DNA of 64,000 bases from Alkaliphilus oremlandii OhILAs (GCF_000018325.1 NC_009922.1:2232001-2296000); one strand, 5' to 3'. Counted from the stretch's first letter, positions 8,526 to 17,773 are shown. Numbers and translations: made by a program. Notes: a model not told the origin generated them from the sequence alone.

Positions 8526-9575
8526 ATGAATAAAAAAATAAAATTACTTCCGCTGCTCTTGATCGCATCTATTTTTTTGAGTGCTTGTACTTCAACTAAA
8601 CCCAATGCAGAGTTGACTCTAGTGAAGCAGGAGCAGTTAGTTTTAGGAACTTTTGGTCAAATTAGTGCTTACAGTAGCTCAGAAACGGAAGGAAATGCTG
8701 CGATTTCCAAAGCATATGAGCGTATCACTGAGATTGAAAATTTAATGAGTACTTCCATCGAAGGTAGTGATGTCTACCATATCAATGAAAACGCAGGGAT
8801 TCAGCCCGTTCAGATTAATCCATCTACATTAGAAGTGCTACAAAAGGGGTTGGAATACTTTCCCGTATCAAAGGAAACCTTTAATATTGGCCTGGGCTCC
8901 TTAATCGAACTTTGGGGCATCGGTAAAGCTTGGCAAAAGGTTCCGACCTCGGAGGAAATATTAACTGCGATGAACCACATCGATCTTTCTCAATTACAAG
9001 TTTCAGAAAAAGATCACACTGCATTTATTAAAGATTCCGATATGCTCTTGGATTTAGGTGGCATTGCAAAGGGATATGCTGTAGACGAGGCAATCAATAT
9101 TTTAAGAGAAAATGGCATTCAAAGCGGTCTAGTGAACCTAGGCGGTGATATCTACGCTCTGGGAGCAAAAACCGATGGTACGCCTTGGAGAGTAGGGGTA
9201 AACAACCCCCATGTAGGACAAGATAATTCCATTATTCGTATTTCTATTTCGGACAAATCCGTCGTTACTTCTGGGGATTATGAAAGGTTTTTTGTAGAAA
9301 ATGATATTCGGTACCACCATATTATCAATCCAAAGACTGGCTCTCCTGCGGATAGTGGTCTCGTAAGTGTTACGATTATCTCTGATAAAGCCATGGACGG
9401 AGACGTACTTTCTACTTCGGTTTTCATTCTAGGATTGGAGGAAGGTCTAAATCTAATCGAAAACCTTCCAGGTGTAGAAACCATATTGATCTCAAAGGAC
9501 AACGTTGTATACGCTTCTTCTGGCATCAAGGGAAACATTGAAATATTAGACAATAACTTTAAAATGGGCAATTAA
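8526..9575 (+). CDS. apbE: FAD:protein FMN transferase, lipoprotein
   Basis: The enzyme transfers FMN from FAD to Thr/Ser in [ST]-G-A-[TS] motifs of secreted flavoproteins. The start at 8526 is preferred over the in-frame ATG at 8505 because AAGAGGTG sits seven bases before it and nothing precedes the earlier ATG. The product is 349 residues with lipobox LSAC. Family motifs include LDLGGIAKGYAVDEA, GLVNLGGDIYALG, INPKTGSP and the metal-binding DGDVLST region. It lies outside the membrane, where its six candidate sites in the divergent FMN proteins would be exposed. Confidence 0.93.
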   Translation: MNKKIKLLPLLLIASIFLSACTSTKPNAELTLVKQEQLVLGTFGQISAYSSSETEGNAAISKAYERITEIENLMSTSIEGSDVYHINENAGIQPVQINPSTLEVLQKGLEYFPVSKETFNIGLGSLIELWGIGKAWQKVPTSEEILTAMNHIDLSQLQVSEKDHTAFIKDSDMLLDLGGIAKGYAVDEAINILRENGIQSGLVNLGGDIYALGAKTDGTPWRVGVNNPHVGQDNSIIRISISDKSVVTSGDYERFFVENDIRYHHIINPKTGSPADSGLVSVTIISDKAMDGDVLSTSVFILGLEEGLNLIENLPGVETILISKDNVVYASSGIKGNIEILDNNFKMGN

Positions 9576-9599
9576 AAGGGAGACTGTAGTCTCCCTTTT
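9574..9599 (+). terminator. intrinsic terminator of apbE
   Basis: An 11-bp stem (AAAAGGGAGAC) with a TGTA loop overlaps the apbE stop codon and ends in TTTT. Confidence 0.85.
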
Positions 9600-9642
9600 C
9601 CTGTAATAAATAGGAGTGTTCTAATAGAAGCGTGTAAAAAAG

Positions 9643-9672
9643 AAGAACTTTGTCGTAAATAAGCTTTAAAAA
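9643..9672. repeat. 30-base direct repeat, left copy
   Basis: AAGAACTTTG-YCGTAAAT-RAG occurs here and again at 14183-14212 in the same orientation, with 26 of 30 bases equal. The two copies bracket the HAD phosphatase and cphA-cphB genes. Confidence 0.6.
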
Positions 9673-9705
9673 TGCTCTCATATCGTCCTCCTTTCAAATC
9701 TTTTT

Positions 9706-10431
9706 TTATAAGAACTCTACATCGGCAGTTAATTTATAAATGACATCTTTTCTTTCTACAATGATCGTTGCTTTTTTTCGAAGTTCTCTATCCTTTCTAA
9801 TATTTTGCAACAACTCTTTCGCAGGGTTAATAGCAATTGGATTCCCTACCAGCTTCAGCATGGAGAAATCGCCGTTGGTATCGCCATAGGAATAGCTTTG
9901 CTCTAAATCGATATTATATTTCTCTACAAACTCCATAATAGCTAAAGATTTACTGTCGGAATCCCACATCTGCGCAATATCGCCAGTAAAATAATTTTTT
10001 TCGTCTATTTTGTACTCTGTACCCCGAAAATCTGTTACCCCATATTTTTCAGCCATTTTAGATACTAAATAGTCAGGACTTCCTGAAATAAAAATAACTA
10101 CATGTCCTTGGGACTTATGCCATTGAATTCTATCTTTTGTAAAGCGATATACTTTATCTCCTTTTAAGTTAATCACTTGGTGGGATATAAAGTCCATATG
10201 CTCTCTGTTCAGACCCTTCATGGTCGTCAAATAGATCTGTGCAATTGCTTCTATATAATTATCATAGTTTTCGTGTCTCATATCCCAATCGTAAAAGGCC
10301 ATTTTTGCAGTATTATGCCAAATCGCTGGATCTATTAATTCATATTGTACCAGTTTCTTAAAATGCTCTACCATTAGAGAATCTCTATATAAGGTACCAT
10401 CAATATCGAAAAATACACCTATTTTTTTCAT
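9706..10431 (-). CDS. HAD-superfamily subclass IB hydrolase (SerB-like)
   Basis: The 241-residue cytosolic phosphatase has all HAD motifs. DIDGTLYRD near residue 9 supplies the nucleophile and general acid Asp, FISGSP the phosphate-binding Ser, and YGDTNGDFSM the metal-binding Asp residues. The cap fits the IB class (phosphoserine phosphatase-like). The substrate cannot be assigned. It follows the terminator of cphA and is read in the same direction, so it is probably transcribed separately. Confidence 0.82.
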   Translation of the reverse strand: MKKIGVFFDIDGTLYRDSLMVEHFKKLVQYELIDPAIWHNTAKMAFYDWDMRHENYDNYIEAIAQIYLTTMKGLNREHMDFISHQVINLKGDKVYRFTKDRIQWHKSQGHVVIFISGSPDYLVSKMAEKYGVTDFRGTEYKIDEKNYFTGDIAQMWDSDSKSLAIMEFVEKYNIDLEQSYSYGDTNGDFSMLKLVGNPIAINPAKELLQNIRKDRELRKKATIIVERKDVIYKLTADVEFL

Positions 10432-10570
10432 TCTACCCCTTCTCTCTATGAATTAAGTATATTATTTATTCATACACTTCCAATGAATAAATTAAACTAA
10501 TTTTTTAGATAATTATAAACATAATATTCTTTTTGTCAATAATCTGTTCCTTTTCAAGGCTAATATTAAA

Positions 10571-10602
10571 AATATGAAGGGACGAATTCGTCCCTTCATA
10601 TT
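10571..10602 (-). terminator. intrinsic terminator of cphA
   Basis: A long perfect palindrome (ATATGAAGGGACG around a central GAATTC) lies immediately after the cphA stop codon and is followed by A/T-rich sequence on both sides. Confidence 0.85.
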
Positions 10603-13251
10603 TTATATTTCATTTGCTGCTACATGTGGTTGTTCCTTTACCGCCTGATCTGCCTCGTTTTTAAATTTATGGATAATATCCAGTAGCGGTTCGTATTCTT
10701 CATAGAACACAATGATGATATCTCCTTCTTTGGCGTTTTTCATGGCTTTCTCTAAGGCCACTCTTTCGTCCAATTCTGTAGTAATTTGTTGCTCTGATAG
10801 CTTCCCTAAGATGCAACCCTTTTTTATAAGCTCCGCAACCTGCCCCACATTTCTTCCTCTTAAGTCCCGATCCTCTTTGATATACACCTGATCAAAATAT
10901 TTCCCAGACAGTTCTCCAATCTTTAGGATACTGATATCGGTTCGATCTCCCGGTACACCAATGACCCCGATCAATCGATTCGCCTTCATTTTATTTAATC
11001 CATTCAATACACGGTTGTAACCGCCAATATTGTGACCGTAATCCAATATCACTTTGAAATTTGCAACCTCAAATACGTTGAATCTACCCATATTATGAAC
11101 GGCATCTGTATGGAAATCTCTTAATCCCTCATAAATCCTATGGATATCTACGCCCAAGGCAAATGTGGCAGCTACAGCACAGAGACTATTTTCAATATTA
11201 TGTTCCAATATCCCCCCAAGTGTAGCAGGTATTTTTTCAATTTCTATTACATCAATTTCCTTGTTGCCATCGAATATACAAATTTTCTTTTCTTTTAAAT
11301 AAATCGCTTTTTTTCCTTGTTTTTTATGTTCTATAATCAGCTCATTGGTGTCACACTGGGAGAAATATACGATATTTCCTCTGGCTCTTTCTGCCATTCT
11401 TCTAGCAAAAGTATCCTCTGCGTTGATGATTGCGTAGCCCTCCGGTTTAATAGCCTCCAACACCAATGATTTTACATCTGCCATATCTTCTAAGGTATTA
11501 ATGCCATCGATTCCCATATGATCATCATCGATGTTGGTCACCAGTCCTACATCTGCTAAATCATAGCCTAGGCCTTTATTGACGATACCACCTCTGGCAG
11601 TTTCTAAAACAGCGATGTCAATATGCTTATCCATCAAAACGATTTCTGCACTACGCGGACCTGTTGTATCTCCTTTTACGATTAATTCGTTGTCAATGTA
11701 TACACCACCTGTGCTCGTCATGCCTACAACCATATTGTTCATCTTCAATATTTTAGCAATCATTCGAGTCGTTGTCGTTTTTCCGTTGGTTCCAGTTACA
11801 GATACAATTGGCACCGAGTGAGGTGCATTTTCTGGAAATAGCATATTCACAATTTCTTTTGCCACATTTCGTGGAACACCTTTTGATGGATAATGGTGCA
11901 TGCGAATACCTGGACAAGCATTGACCTCAATGATCGCTCCGCCATTCTCTGAAATTGATTTCGTAATATCTTTCGTTGTTACATCAATACCTGCAATATC
12001 CAGCCCTATAATCCGAGCTGCTCTTAGCGCCAATTTTATATTTTCAGGATGCACCTCATCGGTCACATCAATAGCGATACCACCCGTACTTAGATTATCA
12101 TTTTCTCTTAGATAGACAATTTCTCCAGCTTTAGGTATGGTATTTAAATTCATCTTTACCTTATCTAAGGTTAAATTCATCACATCGTCGATCTGGATTC
12201 TTGTCAAAGGCTTCTGATGCCCATTTCCTCTTAAAGGATTTAAGTTCTCAATATCGATCAACTCTTGAATATTGTGTACACCGTCCCCAATAACATGTGC
12301 TGCGATTCGCTCTGAGGCTGCCACTACCTTCCCACCCACTACAGTGATTCGGTAATGCTTTCCCTCTATGAATTTTTCGATTAATACCTTATCACTGAAT
12401 TGCTTTGCAATATGGAAGGCTCTTATGATTTCTTCTTTTGTGTATAAGTTTAAAGAAACCCCCTTGCCTTGATTTCCATTATAAGGCTTCACAACAATGG
12501 GCGGCTTTAATCGTTCTACAATTTCAAAAACTTCCTCCAATGTATTGCTGATTCTTCCCTCCGGTACTGGTACACCATGATTTCTTAAGATTCTATTGGT
12601 CAACTCTTTATCGCAGGCAATATCTACTGCCATACAACTGGTAGCATCCGTCATTGTGGCTTGTATCCTTCGCTGATATTTTCCATATCCTAGCTGAAGG
12701 ATGCTCTCTTCTCCAATTCGTATGGTCGGTATTTTTCTTTTTTCAGCTTCTTCAAGAATGGCGCTGGTACTAGGCCCTAGTTCTTTTTCCTCCGACTTCT
12801 TCTCAATCTCTAATAAACGAGATCCCATATCTATGGATTTGTTGTTCAAAAAACTGTCGATGATATCAAATGCTAATGTTGCAGACTCATAGCCTACAGT
12901 TGGATTGATATAGGAAAATACTAGACAATATACAGTGTCATTCTTCAAATATCTAGTCTTTCCAAAACTTAAATCATATCCTAGGATATTTTGAATTTCT
13001 ATTGCCATATGTTCCATTACATGAGCTAAATATGTACCGCTTTCCAGCCTCTCATAAAAACCATTCAAATATCCTTTTGAACATTTATGATTTTTTAACC
13101 CCGGTAAAATAGAAAGTAATCTTTCATTAAATCCCTCTATATCACAGGTTGGTATATCCACATAGCGGCCTAAGTCTACATCAACTCTTACAATAGGCCA
13201 ATGACTATATATATTTCTTCCTGGATATACCTTAATACTTAATAGTTTCAT
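10603..13251 (-). CDS. cphA: cyanophycin synthetase
   Basis: The 882-residue protein polymerises aspartate and arginine into cyanophycin, a nitrogen store. An N-terminal region (about 1-160) precedes an ATP-grasp domain (about 190-480, with KPYNGNQGKGVS and EVNACPGIRMHHYPS) and a Mur-ligase-like domain (about 485-860, with P-loop VTGTNGKTTTTRMI and LDYGHN). Length and order match the usual 850-900 residue enzyme. It lies 26 bases downstream of cyanophycinase, forming a cphB-cphA operon. The ribosome site is AGGAGGACAGAAG. Confidence 0.95.
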   Translation of the reverse strand: MKLLSIKVYPGRNIYSHWPIVRVDVDLGRYVDIPTCDIEGFNERLLSILPGLKNHKCSKGYLNGFYERLESGTYLAHVMEHMAIEIQNILGYDLSFGKTRYLKNDTVYCLVFSYINPTVGYESATLAFDIIDSFLNNKSIDMGSRLLEIEKKSEEKELGPSTSAILEEAEKRKIPTIRIGEESILQLGYGKYQRRIQATMTDATSCMAVDIACDKELTNRILRNHGVPVPEGRISNTLEEVFEIVERLKPPIVVKPYNGNQGKGVSLNLYTKEEIIRAFHIAKQFSDKVLIEKFIEGKHYRITVVGGKVVAASERIAAHVIGDGVHNIQELIDIENLNPLRGNGHQKPLTRIQIDDVMNLTLDKVKMNLNTIPKAGEIVYLRENDNLSTGGIAIDVTDEVHPENIKLALRAARIIGLDIAGIDVTTKDITKSISENGGAIIEVNACPGIRMHHYPSKGVPRNVAKEIVNMLFPENAPHSVPIVSVTGTNGKTTTTRMIAKILKMNNMVVGMTSTGGVYIDNELIVKGDTTGPRSAEIVLMDKHIDIAVLETARGGIVNKGLGYDLADVGLVTNIDDDHMGIDGINTLEDMADVKSLVLEAIKPEGYAIINAEDTFARRMAERARGNIVYFSQCDTNELIIEHKKQGKKAIYLKEKKICIFDGNKEIDVIEIEKIPATLGGILEHNIENSLCAVAATFALGVDIHRIYEGLRDFHTDAVHNMGRFNVFEVANFKVILDYGHNIGGYNRVLNGLNKMKANRLIGVIGVPGDRTDISILKIGELSGKYFDQVYIKEDRDLRGRNVGQVAELIKKGCILGKLSEQQITTELDERVALEKAMKNAKEGDIIIVFYEEYEPLLDIIHKFKNEADQAVKEQPHVAANEI

Positions 13252-13277
13252 CTTCTGTCCTCCTAAAACAGTTTCAG

Positions 13278-14114
13278 TTATTGATGTTCATTTTTATCCT
13301 CTTTGTCGCTCTCTGTAATTGCTTGTCGATTTAAAAAATTATATCCGTATCCTGTAGGAAGGATGTCTATTTTAACGTTCGTAATTGCCAATGGATCGTT
13401 TGGATATTGCTCTGAAATATTGGTATAATCTATTTCTCTCCCATCTACAACCGTAATGACACCGGAGCCAATTACCTTTAATTCCTTTTGATCATTAACG
13501 ATAATGGCAGTGTCTTCATCTATTCCAAGACCAATGACATTAGGGTTTTGAGCAACTGCACCTAGTAGCCTTCCAATTCTACCTCTTTGGTTAAAATGCT
13601 GATCAATAATGACTCCTTCTAAAAATCCCATTCCTGGTGCCATTTTTAAGGTGCATTTTCTAGGCGCATCTTCTTCCTCACCTTCTACTACCATGACTTC
13701 ACTCATCATAGAGGCTCCAGCGCTGGTTCCAGCCACAATAACGCCATCTTCTATACACTCTTGAATATGCTTATGAAATTCTGTCCCACCTAATATACTG
13801 GAGATTCTCAGTTGATCTCCACCAACGAAAAATATACAGCTGACCTCATCTAATATTCTAGAGACCTGCTTTCTATTTGCTTCTTTTCTCGAGACGATAT
13901 GAATTGTTTCCACTTTATCTGCTCCCAAGTCGTAGAAAATCCGTTTATATTCTTCACCTACCTCTAGCGGATAATTTGTAGCTGTTGTAACTACTGCGAT
14001 ATAGGCTTTTTTCCCACCAGAGAGTCGAATGACTTCCTTCAATATTTTTTTATCCGCACATTTATCTTCTCCACCACCAATGATTATTAATCTTGTATTC
14101 TCATTTTTTTTCAT
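13278..14114 (-). CDS. cphB: cyanophycinase, S51 family peptidase
   Basis: The 278-residue serine hydrolase releases beta-Asp-Arg dipeptides from cyanophycin. The nucleophile Ser is in GTSAGASMMS, with FFVGGDQLR and IIDQHFNQRGR nearby as in the S51 family. It has no signal peptide, so it degrades the polymer inside the cell. It sits directly upstream of cphA, so storage and mobilisation are encoded together. The start ATG at 14114 follows GAGGAG. Confidence 0.94.
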   Translation of the reverse strand: MKKNENTRLIIIGGGEDKCADKKILKEVIRLSGGKKAYIAVVTTATNYPLEVGEEYKRIFYDLGADKVETIHIVSRKEANRKQVSRILDEVSCIFFVGGDQLRISSILGGTEFHKHIQECIEDGVIVAGTSAGASMMSEVMVVEGEEEDAPRKCTLKMAPGMGFLEGVIIDQHFNQRGRIGRLLGAVAQNPNVIGLGIDEDTAIIVNDQKELKVIGSGVITVVDGREIDYTNISEQYPNDPLAITNVKIDILPTGYGYNFLNRQAITESDKEDKNEHQ

Positions 14115-14182
14115 ATCGGGCTCCTCACACTAAATTATTTTTATGACGAATAGGAAGTTCTACTTACCATATGTTTCCGAAA

Positions 14183-14212
14183 AAGAACTTTGCCGTAAAT
14201 GAGTTTCAAAAA
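14183..14212. repeat. 30-base direct repeat, right copy
   Basis: This is the partner of the repeat at 9643-9672, with four mismatches. It lies upstream of cphB and runs into the hairpin at 14207-14249. Confidence 0.6.
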
Positions 14213-14249
14213 AAAGCTTCCTTATAGAGTTTTTACAGGAGCTTTTTTT
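14207..14249 (+). terminator. orphan terminator-like hairpin
   Basis: AAAAAAAGCT-TCCT pairs with AGGAGCTTTTTTT with a one-base bulge, then a T-run. No gene reads into it from the left on the plus strand, so it may be the tail of a lost gene or a relic attached to the direct repeat. Confidence 0.45.
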
Positions 14250-14330
14250 ATTTTCTCCTATAATTCTTCAAATATTCACCTTTATAAAGCATAAATAAAA
14301 TTTGTTCATTGATGTTTATAGACAAAAAAA

Positions 14331-14354
14331 TAAACCCTTTATAAAAAGGGTTTA
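14331..14354 (-). terminator. intrinsic terminator of polysaccharide deacetylase gene
   Basis: TAAACCCTTT pairs with AAAGGGTTTA around a four-base loop and is followed by seven T residues on the minus strand. Confidence 0.85.
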
Positions 14355-14370
14355 TGCTCTATACGATTTT

Positions 14371-15249
14371 TTATAAATTCAGTATTTCAGAAACCGTTAC
14401 AAATTCGTAACCTTGTTCCAATATCCAATCGATAATTGTTGGTAATGAACTTACAGTGTTCTTTATAGACGCTGGATTTCCCGCATTGTGCATCAAGATG
14501 ATGCCACCGGGCTTTAACTGGTTTTTAATGTAATTCATCATTTGCTCCTCTGAAGTGCCCGCCCAATCTCTGGTATCTACAGACCAATTGACAACGTGAT
14601 ATCCTAAAGAACTCATCTGCTCTATTCCTTGCTGCTTTAATGCACCATAGGGTGGTCTCAGTAATGGAGCATGCTCACCAATAGCTTCTCTAATGACCTT
14701 TTCTGTCATCAATACTTCTTTTTCAACATTGGATTTCGATAATTTGGGTAAATATTTGTGACTCCAGCTATGATTTCCAATTTCATGTCCTTGATCATGG
14801 ATTAGTTTTAAAACTTCAGGGTGTTTTTCTGCATTCTGACCCACTACGAAAAATGTCACCTTAATTCCATACCCCTCTAAGATCTCTAAAATTTGAGAAG
14901 TGTATGTAGATTCGGGCCCATCGTCAAAGGTAAGAGCAACCAGCTTTTTGCTTCCATCACCGGAATAATGAATTTTATTTTCAATTTCCCTAGGCGGTGT
15001 CTTTTCCTTTTCTTCCAAGTTCTCTTTTTTGTCTACTTCCAGTCCTTCTGTTGGTTCTGTTTCGGTCACTTTTTCTACAGAATCCTTCTCTTTTTTTATC
15101 GTTTCCTCATCATTCGGGGATATCTCTACAGAATTCTCTTCTCCTGATTTTGGATCCTTTGGGAGATTTACTGCACCCACTGCGGTACATCCTACAACCA
15201 GTATACCTAGAATGATTACTATAACAATATTAAATATCCAACGCTTCAT
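14371..15249 (-). CDS. polysaccharide deacetylase lipoprotein (NodB domain)
   Basis: The 292-residue protein has a lipoprotein signal (VVGC, Cys21), an acidic/Lys-rich tether (about 30-95) and a NodB homology domain (about 100-290). Metal and catalytic motifs are intact: LTFDDGPES, GNHSWSHKYL (His-x4-His), LRPPYGA and ILMHNA. It should remove acetyl groups from peptidoglycan or another surface glycan. The exact substrate is not visible. Confidence 0.9.
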   Translation of the reverse strand: MKRWIFNIVIVIILGILVVGCTAVGAVNLPKDPKSGEENSVEISPNDEETIKKEKDSVEKVTETEPTEGLEVDKKENLEEKEKTPPREIENKIHYSGDGSKKLVALTFDDGPESTYTSQILEILEGYGIKVTFFVVGQNAEKHPEVLKLIHDQGHEIGNHSWSHKYLPKLSKSNVEKEVLMTEKVIREAIGEHAPLLRPPYGALKQQGIEQMSSLGYHVVNWSVDTRDWAGTSEEQMMNYIKNQLKPGGIILMHNAGNPASIKNTVSSLPTIIDWILEQGYEFVTVSEILNL

Positions 15250-15421
15250 ATTAGTCCAACCTCCCTGTCTTACATCATATCGAATTCCTAATAAAAATTA
15301 TAGTATAATTTGTTTTAAAATGAATTACGAAACAGTTAATAAAATTTTTTTGTTTCCCACCGTAAAATTTTTGTCGTATTTAATCGTTAACTGTGTTAAA
15401 GATTTTAAATACATAAAACAA

Positions 15422-15458
15422 AACCCGTAGGCTTCATTTATCAAGTCTACGGGCTTTT
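15422..15458 (-). terminator. intrinsic terminator of Na/Pi cotransporter gene
   Basis: CCCGTAG pairs with CTACGGG, with further pairing after one mismatch. It lies 10 bases past the stop, with T residues following on the minus strand. Confidence 0.75.
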
Positions 15459-15467
15459 AAATAAAAT

Positions 15468-17093
15468 CTATTTTATTACCTTCATCTTATCTAGTACAGC
15501 CATGGCAATATTAGAGGCATGATCCCCAATACGCTCTAGGTTACTGATAATATCCAGGAATAGGATCCCTGAACTGGGAATACATAATTGTGAATTTAAT
15601 CTTCCAATATGGTTTGCTCTTAGTGCCTTTTCCATGAAATCTATTTTTTCTTCGGTTTCAACTACACTGATGGCTAAATTCATGTCCAAGGTCTGTAGCG
15701 CTGTTAATGAATCGGCATATGCTTTCATTACGAGGTCTGACATATCTTTTAACTCTTTAATTGCTGTTTCAGAAAATGATAGGTTATTGTCTATAAGGGA
15801 TTGTCCCAATTCTGCTAAGTTTTCTGAATGATCCCCTACTCTTTCAATATCATTGATTGTATTGAAAAGTCCATCTACAGTTTCTCTATTCTCTGCAGAG
15901 ATATCTCGGTTGGATAATTTGACCAAATAGGTCGCTAGTTCTCTTTCCATATCATTTACTATTTTTTCTAAACGAAAAGTTTCATCGATTTTCTTTTGCT
16001 GTCTATCTAGAATGCCTTCTAGAGCATTGGACATCGTGTCTTTCGCCACATTTCCCATATGTAGCGTTTCCTTAATTGCACTAGCTAGTGCAATGGAAGG
16101 GGTCTCTAAAATACGATCGTCTATATATTTAATTCCTTCATTATCTTCATCTTCTCCTGGAATAATTCTCGTAGCTAATTTCACTAATAACACGGAGAAG
16201 GGCAACATCAGCGCTGTATTTACAATGTTGAATATGGTATGTGCATTTGCAATCTGTCTTGAAACTGCATAGGCATCCACGCCAGGATTTAAAGTCGTTA
16301 CTGCCCAGAATAAAGGTTTTTGAAGCAGTAATATAAAAATAATTGTTCCGAAAAAGTTGAATATAACGTGTACAGCGGCTGCTCTTTTTGCAGTGCGATT
16401 TGCACCAATACTGGAAAGTACCGCAGTTATAGTGGTTCCAATATTAATACCAAATAAAATAGGAATTCCTGATGTAATTGGTATCAGTCCTTGGGAAGAT
16501 AGGGCTAATAAAATACCAGTTGTTGCACTACTACTTTGAACAACAATCGTAACTGCAAATCCAGCCAATATTCCTAAGAACGGATTTTCACCAAAGCTAA
16601 TTAATAGGTTTTTAAATCCTTCGTATTGTCCCAGGGGCTTTAAAGCGCCTCCCATAATACTCATCCCTAGAAATAAAATACCAAATCCGATTCCAGCTTC
16701 TGCAAATTGCTTAATCTTACGATCGTTGGCAAATAGCCAAACAGCTACAGCTATCCCAATAATAAGCGGGGCATAGTGTTCAATTTTAAAAGTGATAATT
16801 TGTGCAGTAATGGTTGTACCAACATTGGAGCCCATGATAACACCAACAGCTTGTACAAGGTTCATCATACCAGCATTTACAAAACCAACAACCATAACTG
16901 TGGTAGCACTACTACTCTGTACAATCATTGTGATAATCGCACCAACTGCAACACCCATGTATTTATTACTAGTAAGCATACTAATAATAGATTTTAGTTT
17001 GTCACCAGCAGCTTTTTGAAGTCCTGCACTCATGATTGTCATTCCATATAGAAATAATCCGAGTCCTCCCGCAATACCAAAAACTAAATCCAT
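15468..17093 (-). CDS. Na+/phosphate cotransporter with PhoU-like C-terminal domain
   Basis: The protein has two repeated hydrophobic cores with the family motif QSSSATT (IVQSSSATTVMVVG and VVQSSSATTGILLA), each followed by GxNxGTTITA. A cytosolic PhoU-like helical domain follows (about residues 335-540). The start is set at 17093 because AGGAGG lies seven bases before that ATG; the ATG at 17111 overlaps this ribosome site. The product is 541 residues. It imports phosphate with sodium, and a Pho-box array directly upstream suggests induction by phosphate starvation. Confidence 0.92.
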   Translation of the reverse strand: MDLVFGIAGGLGLFLYGMTIMSAGLQKAAGDKLKSIISMLTSNKYMGVAVGAIITMIVQSSSATTVMVVGFVNAGMMNLVQAVGVIMGSNVGTTITAQIITFKIEHYAPLIIGIAVAVWLFANDRKIKQFAEAGIGFGILFLGMSIMGGALKPLGQYEGFKNLLISFGENPFLGILAGFAVTIVVQSSSATTGILLALSSQGLIPITSGIPILFGINIGTTITAVLSSIGANRTAKRAAAVHVIFNFFGTIIFILLLQKPLFWAVTTLNPGVDAYAVSRQIANAHTIFNIVNTALMLPFSVLLVKLATRIIPGEDEDNEGIKYIDDRILETPSIALASAIKETLHMGNVAKDTMSNALEGILDRQQKKIDETFRLEKIVNDMERELATYLVKLSNRDISAENRETVDGLFNTINDIERVGDHSENLAELGQSLIDNNLSFSETAIKELKDMSDLVMKAYADSLTALQTLDMNLAISVVETEEKIDFMEKALRANHIGRLNSQLCIPSSGILFLDIISNLERIGDHASNIAMAVLDKMKVIK

Positions 17094-17154
17094 TAAAAAT
17101 CCTCCTATCAAAACCTCTTATTGATGTGCATAACACTACACTTTAACATAGTAA

Positions 17155-17212
17155 AGTATATCCGTATTACTTTTGTTAAAACTAGGTTAGAGAAATGTTA
17201 AATCTATGTTAA
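17155..17212 (-). promoter_or_regulatory. Pho box and -10 of the Na/Pi cotransporter gene
   Basis: On the minus strand four hexamers, TTAACA, TTAACA, CTAACC and TTAACA, are spaced by exactly five bases (plus-strand starts 17207, 17196, 17185, 17174). This is the PhoP-box pattern known from Bacillus. A TATACT -10 at 17155-17160 lies 13 bases further on, so the box would cover roughly -26 to -64 of the start site. Confidence 0.72.
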
Positions 17213-17477
17213 GTTTTTTCGTTTTAGTTCTAAAGTAAAATCCTACTATTTTCACAAATAATATTTGCAAATATTATATTTTATGTTATTCTAAAAATGG
17301 ACTTTTTGACTATAATACTAATAAAGACTCTATATTAAATTTAGGTTGGTTCAACGGGAACTCAGCTTCTGATGAACTGTATATTAATTTGTATCGGGTC
17401 TTTTAACAACGTATTGAAAAATATATTCCATATTTTGTATACGTTAAAAATAATTAAAATATTAGGAGGAATACACA
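17213..17477. other. A/T-rich gap before the acyl carrier protein gene
   Basis: No coding frame is supported. The stretch around 17344-17402 is less A/T-rich than its surroundings but matches no RNA motif I know. The promoter of the downstream gene must lie here, yet no well-spaced -35/-10 pair stands out. Confidence 0.4.
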
Positions 17478-17708
17478 ATGGTACTACAAAAAATCAAAGA
17501 AATTGTTGCTGAACAGCTAGGGCTGGATGATGTTGACGCAATCTCTGCTACAACTTCATTAACAGGGGACTTAGATGCTGATTCATTAGATGCAGTTGAA
17601 ATTATCATGGCGATTGAAGATGAATTCGGTGTAGAAATCCCAGATGAAGAAGTTGAAAATTTTAAAAACATCGGTGACATCGTTGAATATGTACAATCCA
17701 ACAAATAA
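17478..17708 (+). CDS. acpP: acyl carrier protein
   Basis: The 76-residue acidic protein has the phosphopantetheine site DADSLDAVEI (Ser near residue 37), standard for fatty-acid ACP. The start follows AGGAGG. It stands alone with its own terminator, away from any fatty-acid genes in this window. Confidence 0.93.
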   Translation: MVLQKIKEIVAEQLGLDDVDAISATTSLTGDLDADSLDAVEIIMAIEDEFGVEIPDEEVENFKNIGDIVEYVQSNK

Positions 17709-17739
17709 TAATTCTATATTGGACAATGTCCCATCCTAT

Positions 17740-17773
17740 AAGTAGTATTGCTCAAAGCCATACTACTTTTTTG
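17740..17773 (+). terminator. intrinsic terminator of acpP
   Basis: AAGTAGTAT pairs with ATACTACTT around an 11-base loop, then TTTTT. Confidence 0.85.

Noticed and set aside
9643..9672. Insertion-sequence end
   Set aside because: The two copies are direct, not inverted, no transposase or target duplication is visible, and the copies are imperfect.
17344..17402. Possible riboswitch before acpP
   Set aside because: Composition stands out slightly, but I found no stable fold, known motif or terminator.
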